From contig NZ_SELD02000033.1 of assembly GCF_004923205.2 (NCBI RefSeq), positions 1 through 64,000 of the forward strand: 64,000 nucleotides of DNA, in the 5' to 3' direction. Position numbers and translations under genes: made by a program. Under the pieces are notes generated by a model, which saw only the letters and a program-made list of their open reading frames with translations, did not search any database and was not told the DNA's origin. This document shows, piece by piece, positions 24,674 through 36,918 of this stretch (the first letter of the stretch is position 1; the number at the start of each line of letters is the position of its first letter). Source of the DNA: Paracoccus aeridis (GTDB taxonomy: Bacteria > Pseudomonadota > Alphaproteobacteria > Rhodobacterales > Rhodobacteraceae).

Positions 24674-25318
24674 ATGACCCGCCCGACCCGCTCTGATCGG
24701 ACCCGCCAGCTTGCCGGCCTCGCCCCGGTGATCCCGGTCCTCGTGATCCCCGACGCGGGACTGGCCGCCGACCTTGGCCGGACCCTGATCGGCGCCGGCC
24801 TTCCGGTGCTGGAAGTCACCCTGCGGACCGACGGCGCGTTCGACGCGATCCGGGCGATGGCGGACCTGCCCGGCGGCCATGTCGGCGCCGGCACGGTCCT
24901 GACCGCGGACGACGCGCGGCGCGCCAGGGACAACGGCGCGACCTTCGCGGTGTCGCCGGGCCTTACCGACGCGATCGTCGCTGCCTGCGACGAAATCGAC
25001 CTGCCGCTTCTTCCCGGCGTCGCCACGGCGTCCGAGGCGATGGCCGCGCGCGAATACGGCTTCGACATGCTGAAGCTGTTCCCGGCCGAAGCGGTCGGCG
25101 GCCGCGCGCTTCTCAAGGCGCTCTCCGGGCCGCTGCCGCAGCTGTCGTTCTGCCCGACCGGCGGCATCACGCCCGAAACCGCGCCCGACTATCTGACGCT
25201 TCCGAACGTCGCCTGCGTCGGCGGCAGCTGGATCGCGCCCGAGGCCGACCAACGCGCCCGCGACTGGACCGCCATCGGCGCCCGCGCCCGCGCGGCGGCG
25301 GGGCTGACGCGCGGCTAG
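24674..25318 (+). CDS. eda: 2-dehydro-3-deoxyphosphogluconate (KDPG) aldolase
   Basis: Eda cleaves KDPG to pyruvate and glyceraldehyde-3-phosphate in the Entner-Doudoroff pathway. The 214-residue class I aldolase has Glu47 in PVLEVTLRTDGA, the Schiff-base Lys134 in FDMLKLFPAEAVGG, and phosphate-binding loops LPGVATASEA and CPTGGITPE. A near-perfect ribosome binding site (AAAGGAGG, 5 bases before ATG 24674) fixes the start. The partner gene edd is not nearby. Its TAG stop overlaps the xseA stop on the other strand in a shared CTAG. Confidence 0.94.
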   Translation: MTRPTRSDRTRQLAGLAPVIPVLVIPDAGLAADLGRTLIGAGLPVLEVTLRTDGAFDAIRAMADLPGGHVGAGTVLTADDARRARDNGATFAVSPGLTDAIVAACDEIDLPLLPGVATASEAMAAREYGFDMLKLFPAEAVGGRALLKALSGPLPQLSFCPTGGITPETAPDYLTLPNVACVGGSWIAPEADQRARDWTAIGARARAAAGLTRG

Positions 25319-27015
25319 AACAGCGACTTCTGTCCTTCGCCCGGCGCCTTGCCGCGCCCCCGGCCCTTCGGCGGCGCGGTTTCGGGCCGCGCCACCACCT
25401 GGCCGTCGTGGAACTCGATCGTCAGCTGCGGCATCGCGGCGGCCGGCGCGGCGGAGGTCACGACCTCGCCCTCGGGCCCCCGGATCACCGCGAAGCCGCG
25501 CTTCAGCGTCTCCATGTGCCCGAGCGTCTGGCGCAGCCGGTCGAGGCGGTCGAGCGTGTCCGCGCGGCCCGCGACGATGCGCCCCGCCGCCTGGTGGAGC
25601 CGCGACGTCGCCCGGTCCAGCGCCGTGCGGCCTTCGGCCACGTCGCGCCGCGCCTCGGCGAGCATCCGCGCCCGCGCACCGTCGAGCTGCCGCGACAGCC
25701 GCGCCAGCCGCTCGGCCTCGCCGCGCGCGATGCGTCGGGCGGCGGCGCCAAGGCGCGGCTCCATCCCGGCGATGCGGCGTCTCGCCTCTGCCACGGGTCG
25801 GTTCAGGTTGCCGCGCGGCACCAGGTCCAGCGCGCGTCGGCGCTGCGCGCGTTCCCGCGCGGCGGCGAGGTCCAGCTGCGCCGCCATGCGGGCGAAACCC
25901 GTCCGCTTGTCGCGGGTGAAGTTCCTCAGCGAGAAGATCGGCAGGTCCAGCGCCGCCACGTCGCGCTTGCGGTCGCGGACGAAGCCCTTGAGCGCGGGCT
26001 CCAGCCGCGGCCCGGTCAGGTCGAACCGCTGCCGCGGCGCCTCGGTCAGCGCCTGCGGCCGCCCGAGCCCGCGCGCGAGATCGGCCAGCCGTTGCCGCGA
26101 CAGCGTGCCCGACCGCGCCGCCGCCCGCAGCAGCCGCGTGCGCGCGTCGGCCGTCCGCAGGATCAGCTCCGACCGCACCGGCACCGCGAGCTCGGCCGCC
26201 GCGGTGGGGGTCGGCGCGCGCAGGTCGGCGGCGTGGTCGATCAGCGTCGTGTCGGTCTCGTGCCCCACGGCGGAGATCAGCGGGATCGTCCCCTCGGCCA
26301 CGGCGCGGACCACCACCTCCTCGTTGAAGCCCCACAGGTCCTCGACCGACCCGCCCCCGCGCGCCACGATGATGAGATCGGGCCGCGGAACCCGCCCGCC
26401 GGGGGCAAGCCCGTTCAGCCCGCGGATCGCCGCCGCCACCTGCGGCGCGCATTCGCGGCCCTGCACGGCCACGGGGAAGATCAGCACGCGGCTGGGGAAG
26501 CGGTCGCGCAGGCGGTGGAGGATGTCGCGGATCACCGCGCCCGACGGTGAGGTCACGACCGCGATCACGCCCGGAAGATAGGGCACCCTGCGCTTGCGGT
26601 CGGCGTGGAACAGCCCCTCCGCCTCCAGCTGGCGGCGGCGCTGGTCCAGCATCGCCATCAGCGCGCCGAGGCCCGCGGGCTCCACGTCCTCGACCAGCAG
26701 CTGGTACTTGGACTGGCCCGGAAACGTGGTCAGGCGGCCGGTCGCGATGATCTCCATCCCCTCCTCGGGGCGGTGCGACAGGCGCCCGACGCTGCCCTTC
26801 CAGCAGACGGAAGCGATGCAGGCGCGGTCGTCCTTAAGGTCGAAGTACAGGTGCCCCGATCCCGGCCGCGACACGCGCCCGACCTCGCCGCGGACGCGGA
26901 CGCGGGCGAACTCCCCCTCGATCACGCGCTTCACGGCGCCCGAGATCTCGGACACGGACAGGGGCGGGGTGTTGCCGGCGGCGGCGCCGGGGCCGCTTTC
27001 CTCGAAAAGATCCAT
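25315..27015 (-). CDS. xseA: exodeoxyribonuclease VII large subunit
   Basis: XseA, with XseB, degrades single-stranded DNA. The 566-residue protein has the N-terminal OB-fold (LSVSEISGAVKRVIEGEFAR, VRVRGEVGRVSRPGSGHLYF) and the catalytic domain with VVTSPSGAVIRDILHRLRDR, DLIIVARGGGSVEDLWGFNEE and ISAVGHETDTTLIDHAADLRA. A long Arg/Ala-rich coiled-coil (about 300-480) and the conserved LKRGFAVIRGPEG end block follow. The C-terminal 25 residues are a basic Pro/Lys-rich tail. The product is longer than the E. coli protein (456) because of the extended helical region, as is common in Alphaproteobacteria. It is convergent with eda. Confidence 0.95.
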   Translation of the reverse strand: MDLFEESGPGAAAGNTPPLSVSEISGAVKRVIEGEFARVRVRGEVGRVSRPGSGHLYFDLKDDRACIASVCWKGSVGRLSHRPEEGMEIIATGRLTTFPGQSKYQLLVEDVEPAGLGALMAMLDQRRRQLEAEGLFHADRKRRVPYLPGVIAVVTSPSGAVIRDILHRLRDRFPSRVLIFPVAVQGRECAPQVAAAIRGLNGLAPGGRVPRPDLIIVARGGGSVEDLWGFNEEVVVRAVAEGTIPLISAVGHETDTTLIDHAADLRAPTPTAAAELAVPVRSELILRTADARTRLLRAAARSGTLSRQRLADLARGLGRPQALTEAPRQRFDLTGPRLEPALKGFVRDRKRDVAALDLPIFSLRNFTRDKRTGFARMAAQLDLAAARERAQRRRALDLVPRGNLNRPVAEARRRIAGMEPRLGAAARRIARGEAERLARLSRQLDGARARMLAEARRDVAEGRTALDRATSRLHQAAGRIVAGRADTLDRLDRLRQTLGHMETLKRGFAVIRGPEGEVVTSAAPAAAMPQLTIEFHDGQVVARPETAPPKGRGRGKAPGEGQKSLF

Positions 27016-27151
27016 GCCCACAGATGGCGCGGGCGGGGGCCGGTTGGCAAGCCCGGCCGGCCTTGTGAGCGGGGCGCGGCTTGCCTTATCACCACGCCGA
27101 CACGGCGCACCACACCGCGCACCCAACGGCGCACCACACGGGGCAACCTGC

Positions 27152-28414
27152 ATGAACATCCTGATCCTCGGCGGCGGCGGGCGCGAACACGCGCTGGCCT
27201 GGGCGATCCGCCAGAACCCGAAATGCGACCGGCTGATCGTGGCGCCGGGGAACGCCGGAATCGCCGCGATCGCGCGCTGTGCCGACCTCGCGATCACCGA
27301 TGGCGCGGCGGTCGCGGCGTTCTGCGACGAGAACGCGATCGACCTGGTGGTGATCGGGCCCGAGGCGCCGCTGGCCGCGGGCGTCGCCGATGCGCTGCGC
27401 GAAACCGGGATCTCGGTCTTCGGCCCGTCGCGCGCCGCCGCCATGCTGGAGGCGTCGAAGGCCTTCACCAAGGAAATCTGCGACGCCGTCGGCGCCCCGA
27501 CCGCAGCCTGGGCGCGCTTCACCGACGCGGCCGCCGCCCGTGCCCATGTCGCCCGCACCGGCGCGCCGATCGTGGTCAAGGCCGACGGCCTCGCCGCCGG
27601 CAAGGGCGTCACCGTCGCGATGACGGAGGCCGAGGCCGTTGCCGCGATCGACGCGGCGCTCGGCGGCGCGTTCGGCGAGGCCGGCGCATCGGTCGTGATC
27701 GAGGAGTTCATGCAGGGCGAGGAGGCGAGCTTCTTCGTCCTCGTCGACGGCGAAACCTGCCTGCCTGTCGGCACCGCGCAGGACCACAAGCGCGCGGGCG
27801 ACGGCGACACCGGCCCGAACACCGGCGGCATGGGCGCCTATTCCCCTGCCCCGGTGATGACCGATGCGATCCGGGCGCAGGTCATGGACCGGATCGTGCG
27901 GCCCACGATGGCGGAAATGGCCCGCCGCGGCACCCCGTTCCAGGGTGTCCTGTTCGCCGGGCTGATGATCGAGGGCGGCGAGGCGCGGCTGGTCGAATAC
28001 AACGTCCGCTTCGGCGATCCCGAGACGCAGGCGCTGATGATGCGGCTCGGCGGGCAGGCGCTCGACCTGATCCAGGCCTGCGCCGAGGGGCGGCTGGCCG
28101 GGATGTCGGTCACCTGGGCCGACGACCATGCGATGACGGTCGTGCTGGCCGCCAGGGGCTATCCCGGCGACTCCGCGAAGGGCGGCGTGATCGGCGGACT
28201 GGGCGGGCTGCCGGAAACCTCGTTGCAGATGATGTTCCACGCCGGCACTGCCGAGCGTGACGGCGCGGTCGTGGCGAACGGCGGCCGCGTCCTCAACGCG
28301 ACCGGACGCGGCGCGACGCTGGCCGAGGCGCGCGCGCGGGCCTATGCTCTGGCCGAGGCGGTGGACTGGCCGGACGGCTTCTACCGCCGCGACATCGGGT
28401 GGAGGGCGCTGTGA
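27152..28414 (+). CDS. purD: phosphoribosylamine-glycine ligase
   Basis: PurD (GARS) ligates glycine to phosphoribosylamine with ATP in purine synthesis. The 420-residue ATP-grasp enzyme starts MNILILGGGGREHALAWAIR. VKADGLAAGKGVTVA marks the ATP-binding loop, EGEEASFF-type residues appear as EEFMQGEEASFFVLVDG, and DHKRAGDGDTGPNTGGMGAYSP and VEYNVRFGDPETQ are strict family signatures. It diverges from xseA. Its 3' end overlaps a downstream DUF6508 gene by 4 bases, suggesting a two-gene operon. Confidence 0.97.
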   Translation: MNILILGGGGREHALAWAIRQNPKCDRLIVAPGNAGIAAIARCADLAITDGAAVAAFCDENAIDLVVIGPEAPLAAGVADALRETGISVFGPSRAAAMLEASKAFTKEICDAVGAPTAAWARFTDAAAARAHVARTGAPIVVKADGLAAGKGVTVAMTEAEAVAAIDAALGGAFGEAGASVVIEEFMQGEEASFFVLVDGETCLPVGTAQDHKRAGDGDTGPNTGGMGAYSPAPVMTDAIRAQVMDRIVRPTMAEMARRGTPFQGVLFAGLMIEGGEARLVEYNVRFGDPETQALMMRLGGQALDLIQACAEGRLAGMSVTWADDHAMTVVLAARGYPGDSAKGGVIGGLGGLPETSLQMMFHAGTAERDGAVVANGGRVLNATGRGATLAEARARAYALAEAVDWPDGFYRRDIGWRAL

Positions 28415-28824
28415 CCGGACCGGAGCTGGGCCATGTCGAACCGGCGGGGCTTGCCGCGCTTGCAGCTTTCGCGTCCCGGCTGGACGAGCCGTTCGGGGAT
28501 TGGAAGGGCGGCGACACGCTGAACGAGGACGCGATCACCCTGCCGTGGTTCGCCCCCTCGCCGCTGGTCCTGGACTTCGTCCAGGCCGCCTACGAACACG
28601 GGCTCGTCGTTCCGTTCGAGTGGTCGGACTGGATGGCGGCAGGCGGGCGCGACCTCGTCTTCGCCGCGCCCGAGGCAATGGCCGGCCTGTCGCTGGCCGA
28701 CGTGCAGCGGGTCGCCACGGCGATCATCCGCGGCGATCGGTTCAGCGAAGGCGCGCTGGCCGAGGCGTTCGAGGACGGCCGCATGCCCGCCCTGATCCGC
28801 CGCCTCGTGGTGCTGGCCGCCTGA
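28411..28824 (+). CDS. DUF6508 domain-containing protein
   Basis: The 137-residue acidic product is composed of helical segments: GLAALAAFASRLDEPFGDW at the start, PSPLVLDFVQAAYEHGLVVPF with the characteristic FEWSDWM and AEGG-like GGRD, and LADVQRVATAIIRGDRFSEG at the end. This matches DUF6508, a widespread small family of unknown function. I chose GTG 28411 (GTGA overlapping the purD stop) because GGAGGG lies 6 bases upstream; GTG 28399 is the alternative. Coupling to purD appears tight, but no functional link is known. Confidence 0.78.
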   Translation: MTGPELGHVEPAGLAALAAFASRLDEPFGDWKGGDTLNEDAITLPWFAPSPLVLDFVQAAYEHGLVVPFEWSDWMAAGGRDLVFAAPEAMAGLSLADVQRVATAIIRGDRFSEGALAEAFEDGRMPALIRRLVVLAA

Positions 28825-28838
28825 CGCGGAGGCCCGCT

Positions 28839-29858
28839 TCAGACCGCCGAATACATCCCCTCGTAGACCGGCTGCAGGGTTTCCAGCTCGAACAGCGACG
28901 ACACCGAGGTGCCGTTCCAGATCGACATGATCGCCTGCGCGAAGAGCGGCGCGGTCGGGACCACGCGGATGTTGCGGGCCGAGCGCACCGCGTCGTGCTG
29001 GTGGATCGAATCGGTGATGACGAGCGACTGCATGATCGAGTTCTCGATCCGCTCGACCGCCGGGCCGGACAGCACGCCGTGGGTGATGTAGGCGTGAACC
29101 TCGGTCGCTCCGTGGTCGGCCAGAAGCTGCGCGGCCTTCACCAGCGTCCCCGCGGTGTCGCAGATGTCGTCCACGATGATGCAGGTCTTGCCCGAAACGT
29201 CGCCGATGACCGTCATCTCGGCGATCTCGCCCGCCTTCTCGCGCCGCTTGTCCACGATCGCCATCGGCGCGTTGATCCGGGCCGCGATCTCGCGCGCGCG
29301 GCCGACGCCGCCCACGTCCGGCGACACGATCATCAGGTCGTCCATCCGGCCCTTGAAGTGGTGCTGGATGTCCAGCGAGAAGATCGGCGCGGCGTAGAGG
29401 TTGTCCACCGGGATGTCGAAGAAACCCTGGATCTGGGTCGCGTGCAGGTCGAGCGTCAGGACCCGGTCGATCCCGGCCTGCGTCAGCAGGTTCGCGACCA
29501 GCTTCGCGCTGATCGGCGTGCGGGCCTTGGCGCGGCGGTCCTGCCGGGCATAGCCGAAATAGGGGATCACGGCGGTGATCCGGGCCGCGCTCGACCGGCG
29601 CAGCGCGTCGGCGATGATGAGCAATTCCATCAGGTTGTCGTTGGCGGGGTTCGAGGTCGGCTGGACGATGTACATGTCCTCGCCGCGCACGTTCTCGTAC
29701 ACCTCGACGAAGATTTCCTGGTCGTTGAAGCGTTCGACCCGCGCGTCCACCGGCGCCACGTTCATCCCGCGGTGCATGGACATGCGGCGCGCGATCGCCA
29801 GCGCGAGCGGCCGGTTCGCGTTGCCCGCGATGAGCTTGGGTTCGGTCATGGCGGGCAT
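28839..29858 (-). CDS. prs: ribose-phosphate pyrophosphokinase
   Basis: Prs makes PRPP from ribose-5-phosphate and ATP for nucleotide, histidine and tryptophan synthesis. The 339-residue protein has the N-terminal [19 protein letters not shown], the ATP/ribose segment [38 protein letters not shown], and the PRPP-binding loop [21 protein letters not shown] 29858 follows CGGAGAC; ATG 29849 ([10 protein letters not shown]) is an alternative. The family is about 315-340 residues, and the C-terminal extension here is ordinary for Alphaproteobacteria. It converges with the DUF6508 gene and diverges from the isomerase gene. Confidence 0.96.
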   Translation of the reverse strand: MPAMTEPKLIAGNANRPLALAIARRMSMHRGMNVAPVDARVERFNDQEIFVEVYENVRGEDMYIVQPTSNPANDNLMELLIIADALRRSSAARITAVIPYFGYARQDRRAKARTPISAKLVANLLTQAGIDRVLTLDLHATQIQGFFDIPVDNLYAAPIFSLDIQHHFKGRMDDLMIVSPDVGGVGRAREIAARINAPMAIVDKRREKAGEIAEMTVIGDVSGKTCIIVDDICDTAGTLVKAAQLLADHGATEVHAYITHGVLSGPAVERIENSIMQSLVITDSIHQHDAVRSARNIRVVPTAPLFAQAIMSIWNGTSVSSLFELETLQPVYEGMYSAV

Positions 29859-29971
29859 CTGCGTCTCCGGGCGATTGTGCAAACGGCGGGAATCGTGTGA
29901 TTGCGCCCGCATTATCACCGCGATAGCGTCCCCGCAAACGCCGAGGACGGCAGCTTGAAGGACAGGGACAG

Positions 29972-30565
29972 ATGGCGCAGATCGACTATTTCTTCGGGAC
30001 GATCAGCCCTTATGCCTATCTTGCCGGCGACCGGCTCGAACGGATCGCCGAACGGCACGGCGCGCGGGTCACCTACCGTCCGCTCGACATCATGCAGCTG
30101 TTCGACCGCACCGGCGGCGTCCGCCCGGCCGCCCGCCACCCCTCGCGCATGGACTACCGTTCGCAGGAACTGGCGCGCTGGTCCGAGCATCTGGGCATGC
30201 CGCTGCGGATGGACGTGCCGATGACGAACATGGCGCCGTCGTCCTATGCCATCATCGCGGCGCAGGAACAGGGCGGCGGCGACGTGGGCGCGCTGGTGCG
30301 GGGCGTGCTGTCCGCGCGATTCGTGGACGGGCGCGACGTGGCCGAGGACGAGGTCATCCGCGACGTCCTCGCGGCCGCGGGGTTCGACCCCGCCATCGCC
30401 GACAAGGGGCTGTTCGTGGGCGCCGAGGAATACGGCCGCAACCTCGAGCGCGCGGTCGATGCGGGCGTGTTCGGATCGCCCTTCTACGTCGTCAGGGACA
30501 GCGGGCAGAAGTTCTGGGGGCAGGACCGGCTCGACTTCCTCGACCGCCATCTCGGCACGCTGTGA
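29972..30565 (+). CDS. 2-hydroxychromene-2-carboxylate isomerase family protein (DsbA fold)
   Basis: This 197-residue protein belongs to the kappa-class GST/DsbA-like isomerases. [20 protein letters not shown] has the SPY motif with the glutathione-site Ser in place of the DsbA Cxx[16 protein letters not shown], a helical insert, and the C-terminal [14 protein letters not shown] loop follow. Characterised members isomerise hydroxychromene carboxylate in naphthalene degradation, but most genomic copies are of unknown substrate, and no aromatic pathway is present here. Its stop overlaps the next start (GTGA), so it forms an operon with the alpha/beta hydrolase. Confidence 0.88.
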   Translation: MAQIDYFFGTISPYAYLAGDRLERIAERHGARVTYRPLDIMQLFDRTGGVRPAARHPSRMDYRSQELARWSEHLGMPLRMDVPMTNMAPSSYAIIAAQEQGGGDVGALVRGVLSARFVDGRDVAEDEVIRDVLAAAGFDPAIADKGLFVGAEEYGRNLERAVDAGVFGSPFYVVRDSGQKFWGQDRLDFLDRHLGTL

Positions 30566-31344
30566 ACGGCATCAACTTCCGCCATTGGCCCGGCGACACC
30601 GACCGGCCGGCGCTGGCGCTGCACTGCATGATGGGCAGCGCGTCCTACTGGGGTCCGATCGCGGACCGGCTGGGCGGCCGCGTCGACCTGCGTGGCTTCG
30701 ACATGCCGGGCCACGGCCGCAGCGAGCCGTGGATGCCCGAGCAGGGCGTGGATTTCCACACCGCCGTCACCCGGATCGCGGCGGCCGCGATCGACCGGCC
30801 GCTGGACCTGATCGGCCATTCGCTGGGCGCGACCGTCGCGCTGCGCATCGCCGTGGCAGCGCCGGACGCCGTTCGGACCCTCACGCTGATCGAGCCGGTA
30901 CTGTTCGCGGCCCTGCCCGACGGTCTGGCGGCCCGCGACGCGGCTGCGTCGGAAATGCGCCGGCTGATCGACGAGGGCCGGCCACTGGATGCGGCGCGGC
31001 GATTCCTCGACACCTGGGGCGGACCGGGCGGTTTCGACGCCATGCCGGAGGCGCTGCATCCGGCGCTGGCACGGCAGATCGCCCTGGTTGCCGATACCAA
31101 CGCGACGCTGTCCCATGACACGGCCCGGATCCTGCGCGAGGACGGGCTCGAATCTATCGATGCGCCGGTGATGCTGGTCCGTGGCGCCGAGAGCGCCCCC
31201 GAGATGGCGGGCATTCTCGACGCGCTGGCGGGGCGGTTGGCCGATGTCGGCCGGGCGGTGGTGCCGGGCGCGGGTCACATGCTGCCGCTGACACATCCCG
31301 ACGCGGTGGCGGGCGTGATCGCGGCGAACCTCGACCGGGCCTGA
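30562..31344 (+). CDS. alpha/beta hydrolase
   Basis: The 260-residue product is a complete alpha/beta-hydrolase fold. ALHCMMGSASYWGPIADRLG carries the oxyanion region, FDMPGHGRSEPWM follows, the nucleophile elbow is GHSLGATVALRIA, and the His is in VVPGAGHMLPLTHPDAV. The acid residue is probably the Asp of LESIDAPVMLVRGAES or nearby. Substrate is unknown; esterase, lactonase or C-C hydrolase roles are possible. Translation starts at GTG inside a 4-base overlap with the DsbA-fold isomerase, suggesting they act on the same or successive compounds. Confidence 0.88.
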   Translation: MNGINFRHWPGDTDRPALALHCMMGSASYWGPIADRLGGRVDLRGFDMPGHGRSEPWMPEQGVDFHTAVTRIAAAAIDRPLDLIGHSLGATVALRIAVAAPDAVRTLTLIEPVLFAALPDGLAARDAAASEMRRLIDEGRPLDAARRFLDTWGGPGGFDAMPEALHPALARQIALVADTNATLSHDTARILREDGLESIDAPVMLVRGAESAPEMAGILDALAGRLADVGRAVVPGAGHMLPLTHPDAVAGVIAANLDRA

Positions 31345-31356
31345 CCCGGGAAGGGC

Positions 31357-31704
31357 CTACAGGTCGAAATCGTCGAGGTGGCGAACCGGCCCGATCGCCA
31401 GCCACTCGGCCCGGATACGCGCCACCCGCGTGTCGCCCCAGGTGCTGAACACGATGTCGAAGCCTTCGGCGGTGATCCGATCCGCCTGAATGTCGCCGCG
31501 CTGGTTCGTCTCGCCGCCGGTATCCCACATGCCGACGCTGACGTGAACCACCGGGGCGGACAGGAACGGCTCGAGGAAGACGACACGCTGGCGCGCCTCG
31601 CGCGGGCCCTGGCCGGTCCACATGGGGCCGCCATCCTCGAAGGCCGAGAACAGCAGCTTCGCGCCGCGCGCTACGCCGACCGAGGCATGGCCAAAGCGAA
31701 TCAA
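31357..31704 (-). CDS. H-type lectin domain protein
   Basis: The 115-residue product matches the H-type lectin domain: VVFLEPFLSAPVVHVSVGMWD, GDIQADRITAEGFDIVFSTW, and the end TRVARIRAEWLAIGPV. In eukaryotes this domain (discoidin I, Helix agglutinin) binds N-acetylgalactosamine; bacterial copies are mostly uncharacterised. No signal peptide is visible, so it is cytoplasmic or uses another exit. It begins with TTG 31704, with AAGGG about 9 bases upstream; an ATG-based start would cut into the domain. It lies downstream of the F1 ATP synthase operon on the same strand, separated by 167 bp that include a strong inverted repeat. Confidence 0.8.
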   Translation of the reverse strand: MIRFGHASVGVARGAKLLFSAFEDGGPMWTGQGPREARQRVVFLEPFLSAPVVHVSVGMWDTGGETNQRGDIQADRITAEGFDIVFSTWGDTRVARIRAEWLAIGPVRHLDDFDL

Positions 31705-31726
31705 GGCGAAACCCTTTTTGGTATTG

Positions 31727-31768
31727 GACCTGCGTCGATCCGCGATGGATCATCGACCGACGCAGGTC
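31727..31768. repeat. 11-bp perfect inverted repeat between atpC and the lectin gene
   Basis: GACCTGCGTCG (31727-31737) and CGACGCAGGTC (31758-31768) are exact inverted copies, with 20 bases between them that contain an inner GATCC/GGATC pair. The structure lies 22 bases before the lectin start codon. Neither strand has a T-run after it, so it is not an intrinsic terminator; an operator or an RNA-processing hairpin are possibilities. Confidence 0.6.
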
Positions 31769-31827
31769 TGCAAGCCCCTTCGCGGCAGACTGAGATATGT
31801 GAAGCCGCAAAGCTGCCGGGACGCGAA

Positions 31828-31846
31828 CGGCCCCGCAGGGGGGCCG
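31828..31846 (-). terminator. hairpin downstream of atpC
   Basis: CGGCCCC/GGGGCCG form a 7-bp stem with a 5-base loop, starting 25 bases past the atpC stop. The following minus-strand sequence is TTCGCG, so T-richness is poor. It may be a weak terminator or 3' stabiliser of the atp messenger. Confidence 0.35.
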
Positions 31847-31871
31847 CCGGTCATCTTCGATGAGCGCCGGA

Positions 31872-32321
31872 TCAGTCGGGAACGGTCGACTGGTTCGGGT
31901 CCAGCCCGATATGCGTGCCGAGCGCCTGCATGTCGCCCAGCAGCTTCGTGGCGCTCGCGACCATGTCGTTGCCGTGGCGGTCGACGCGGCCCTCGGCCGC
32001 CTTCCGGACGCGGTGCGCGTCGCGCAGCATTTCGTTGAAGACATCCTGCGTGATCTCGTCGCGGCGGTGGCCACGCTCGGCCAGCAGGCTGACGCTGTCG
32101 GCGTTGATCTCGACGAAACCGCCGGTGACCGCGAACTCGGTCGCGTTGCCGGCGCCGTCGATCACGGTCACCATGCCGGGCCGCAGCGTGACGATGGTCG
32201 GCGCATGGCCGGGCATCGCCGTCAGGTCGCCGTCGGTCCCCGGCAGGCGAACCTCGCGCGCCGCGACGGAGACGAGGCTCCGTTCGGGCGAGACGAGGTC
32301 GAACTGCATCGTGTCGGCCAT
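31872..32321 (-). CDS. atpC: F1 ATP synthase epsilon subunit
   Basis: Epsilon is the central-stalk regulator of the F1 sector. The 149-residue protein starts TMQFDLVSPERSLVSVAARE; its N-terminal beta-sandwich includes VRLPGTDGDLTAMPGHAPTI and GGFVEINADSVSLLAE. The C-terminal part (from about 87) is helical but diverges from the E. coli helix pair, and extends to IGLDPNQSTVPD. It is the last gene of the atpHAGDC operon, 9 bases after atpD. In Alphaproteobacteria ATP hydrolysis is often restrained mainly by a separate zeta protein; no zeta gene is in this window. Confidence 0.95.
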   Translation of the reverse strand: MADTMQFDLVSPERSLVSVAAREVRLPGTDGDLTAMPGHAPTIVTLRPGMVTVIDGAGNATEFAVTGGFVEINADSVSLLAERGHRRDEITQDVFNEMLRDAHRVRKAAEGRVDRHGNDMVASATKLLGDMQALGTHIGLDPNQSTVPD

Positions 32322-32330
32322 GTCGCCCCC

Positions 32331-33767
<1,437 letters not shown>

Positions 33768-33773
33768 TTACGG

Positions 33774-34652
33774 TCAGAGCGCCTCGGCGCCCGCAATGAT
33801 TTCGATGAGTTCGGTGGTGATCGCGGCCTGGCGCGAGCGGTTGAATTCCATGGTCAGGCGGTCGATCATGTCGCCCGCGTTGCGCGTGGCGTTGTCCATG
33901 GCCGTCATCCGCGCGCCCTGTTCGCTGGCCGCGTTTTCCAGCAGGGCCGCGAACACCTGGGTCGAGATGGACCGCGGCAGCAGGTCGGCGAGGATCGCGC
34001 CCTCGTCGGGCTCGTAGTCGTACAGCGCCGATGCGCCGCCCGCGACCGCGTTCTCATCGACCACCGCCGGGATGATCTGGCGCGCGGTCGGGACCTGGGC
34101 GATGACGGATTCGAAGCGGCTGTAGAACAGCGTCGCCACGTCGAAGTCGCCGGCCTCGAAGCGGTTCAGGATCTCGTCCGAGATCTCGCGCGCGTTGTCG
34201 TAGCCGACGCGCTTCACCTCGGACAGGTCCACGTGATGCACGAAGGCATCGCCATAGTCGCGGCGCAGCTGCTCGCGGGCCTTCTTGCCCACGGTCATGA
34301 TCGCCACGTCCTTGCCCTGCGCGCGCAGCTCGTCCGCGCGGACGCGGGCCAGCTTGACGATCGAGCTGTTGAACCCGCCCGCGAGGCCGCGTTCCGAGGT
34401 CATCACCACCAGAAGGTGGCGCTGCTCGGAGCCGCTGCCGGCGAGCAGGCGCGGCGCGTCGGGCGAGCCTGAGGCGGCCGAGGTCAGGCTCGCCATCACC
34501 GCCGTCATGCGGTCGGCGTAGGGGCGCGCGGCCTCGGCCGCGTCCTGCGCACGTCGCAGCTTCGCGGCAGCGACCATCTGCATCGCCTTCGTGATCTTCC
34601 GCGTGTTCTTGACGCTTCCGATCCGGTTCTTGAGATCCTTGAGGCTGGGCAT
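33774..34652 (-). CDS. atpG: F1 ATP synthase gamma subunit
   Basis: Gamma is the rotating central shaft. The 292-residue protein shows the N-terminal helix [20 protein letters not shown] with [16 protein letters not shown], the Rossmann-like middle ([20 protein letters not shown]), and the C-terminal helix with [20 protein letters not shown] and [20 protein letters not shown], the most conserved block. It is in its normal place between atpA (12 bases upstream) and atpD. Confidence 0.98.
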   Translation of the reverse strand: MPSLKDLKNRIGSVKNTRKITKAMQMVAAAKLRRAQDAAEAARPYADRMTAVMASLTSAASGSPDAPRLLAGSGSEQRHLLVVMTSERGLAGGFNSSIVKLARVRADELRAQGKDVAIMTVGKKAREQLRRDYGDAFVHHVDLSEVKRVGYDNAREISDEILNRFEAGDFDVATLFYSRFESVIAQVPTARQIIPAVVDENAVAGGASALYDYEPDEGAILADLLPRSISTQVFAALLENAASEQGARMTAMDNATRNAGDMIDRLTMEFNRSRQAAITTELIEIIAGAEAL

Positions 34653-34664
34653 CTACCGTCCCTC

Positions 34665-36199
<1,535 letters not shown>

Positions 36200-36200
<1 letters not shown>

Positions 36201-36766
36201 TAGCGGACCTCTTTCAACACATTCTGAAGGGAAGCGAGCTTCGAGCGGATCGAGCTGTCGATCATCTGCGAGCCCAGCTTGACGATCATGCCGCCGATGA
36301 GCGTGTCATCGACGCGGGCATCCAGCTTCACCGTCTTGCCCGATTTCTGCGCCAGCGTTTCCGTCAGCCGGCGTTCCTGTTCCTGCGTCAGCGGCGCCGC
36401 CGACACGACCTCGGCCGTGACCTCGCCGCGCGCCTCGGCGACCAGCGACTTCAGCGACCGCACCAGCTCGGGCACCGCGAACAAGCGGTTGTTCCGCGCC
36501 ATGATCCGCAGCGTGTTGGCCAGCACGGGCGACAGTCCCATGCGCTCGGCCACGGCGCCGATCGCGCGCCCCTGCTCCTCGCGCGAATACAGCGGCGAGG
36601 TGGTCAGCGTGCGAAGATCCTCGCTTTCGCTCAGCGCGCGGCCGAGGTCGTCCACCTGGCCTGCCAGCAGGTCGAAGTCGCCCTGCTCGCGGGCGATGTC
36701 GAAGACGGCCTGCGCGTACCGCCCTGCCACGTTTGCGGAAATCGAAGCGGTATTGGCCACGGTCAC
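36200..36766 (-). CDS. atpH: F1 ATP synthase delta subunit
   Basis: Delta connects F1 to the peripheral stalk. The 188-residue product has the N-terminal helical bundle ([20 protein letters not shown]) and the C-terminal block [32 protein letters not shown] that is typical of OSCP/delta. It is the first gene of the operon. Two GTG starts are possible (36766 and 36760); AAAGGGG spacing suits the second a little better, so the N-terminus is uncertain by two residues. Confidence 0.95.
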
Positions 36767-36888
36767 CCCTTTGGTTGGCGCGCCCCTGATGTGCGCGTAG
36801 CCCCGCTGGCCGGGCCGGCGTTCCTGCCGGTCAGTCGCGGGGCGCGGTCAGTGGGGCGCCTCGCGGCGGACCCCGGAAATCTGCGGCG

Positions 36889-36918
36889 TCTCTAGCAGCA
36901 GTTTCGGTCCGGATGCAA
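36889..36918 (-). promoter_or_regulatory. candidate promoter of the atpHAGDC operon
   Basis: On the minus strand TTGCAT (36918-36913) and TAGAGA (36894-36889) are 18 bases apart, about 120 bases upstream of atpH. The 270-bp gap to the next gene makes a promoter here necessary, but these boxes are imperfect. Confidence 0.25.
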
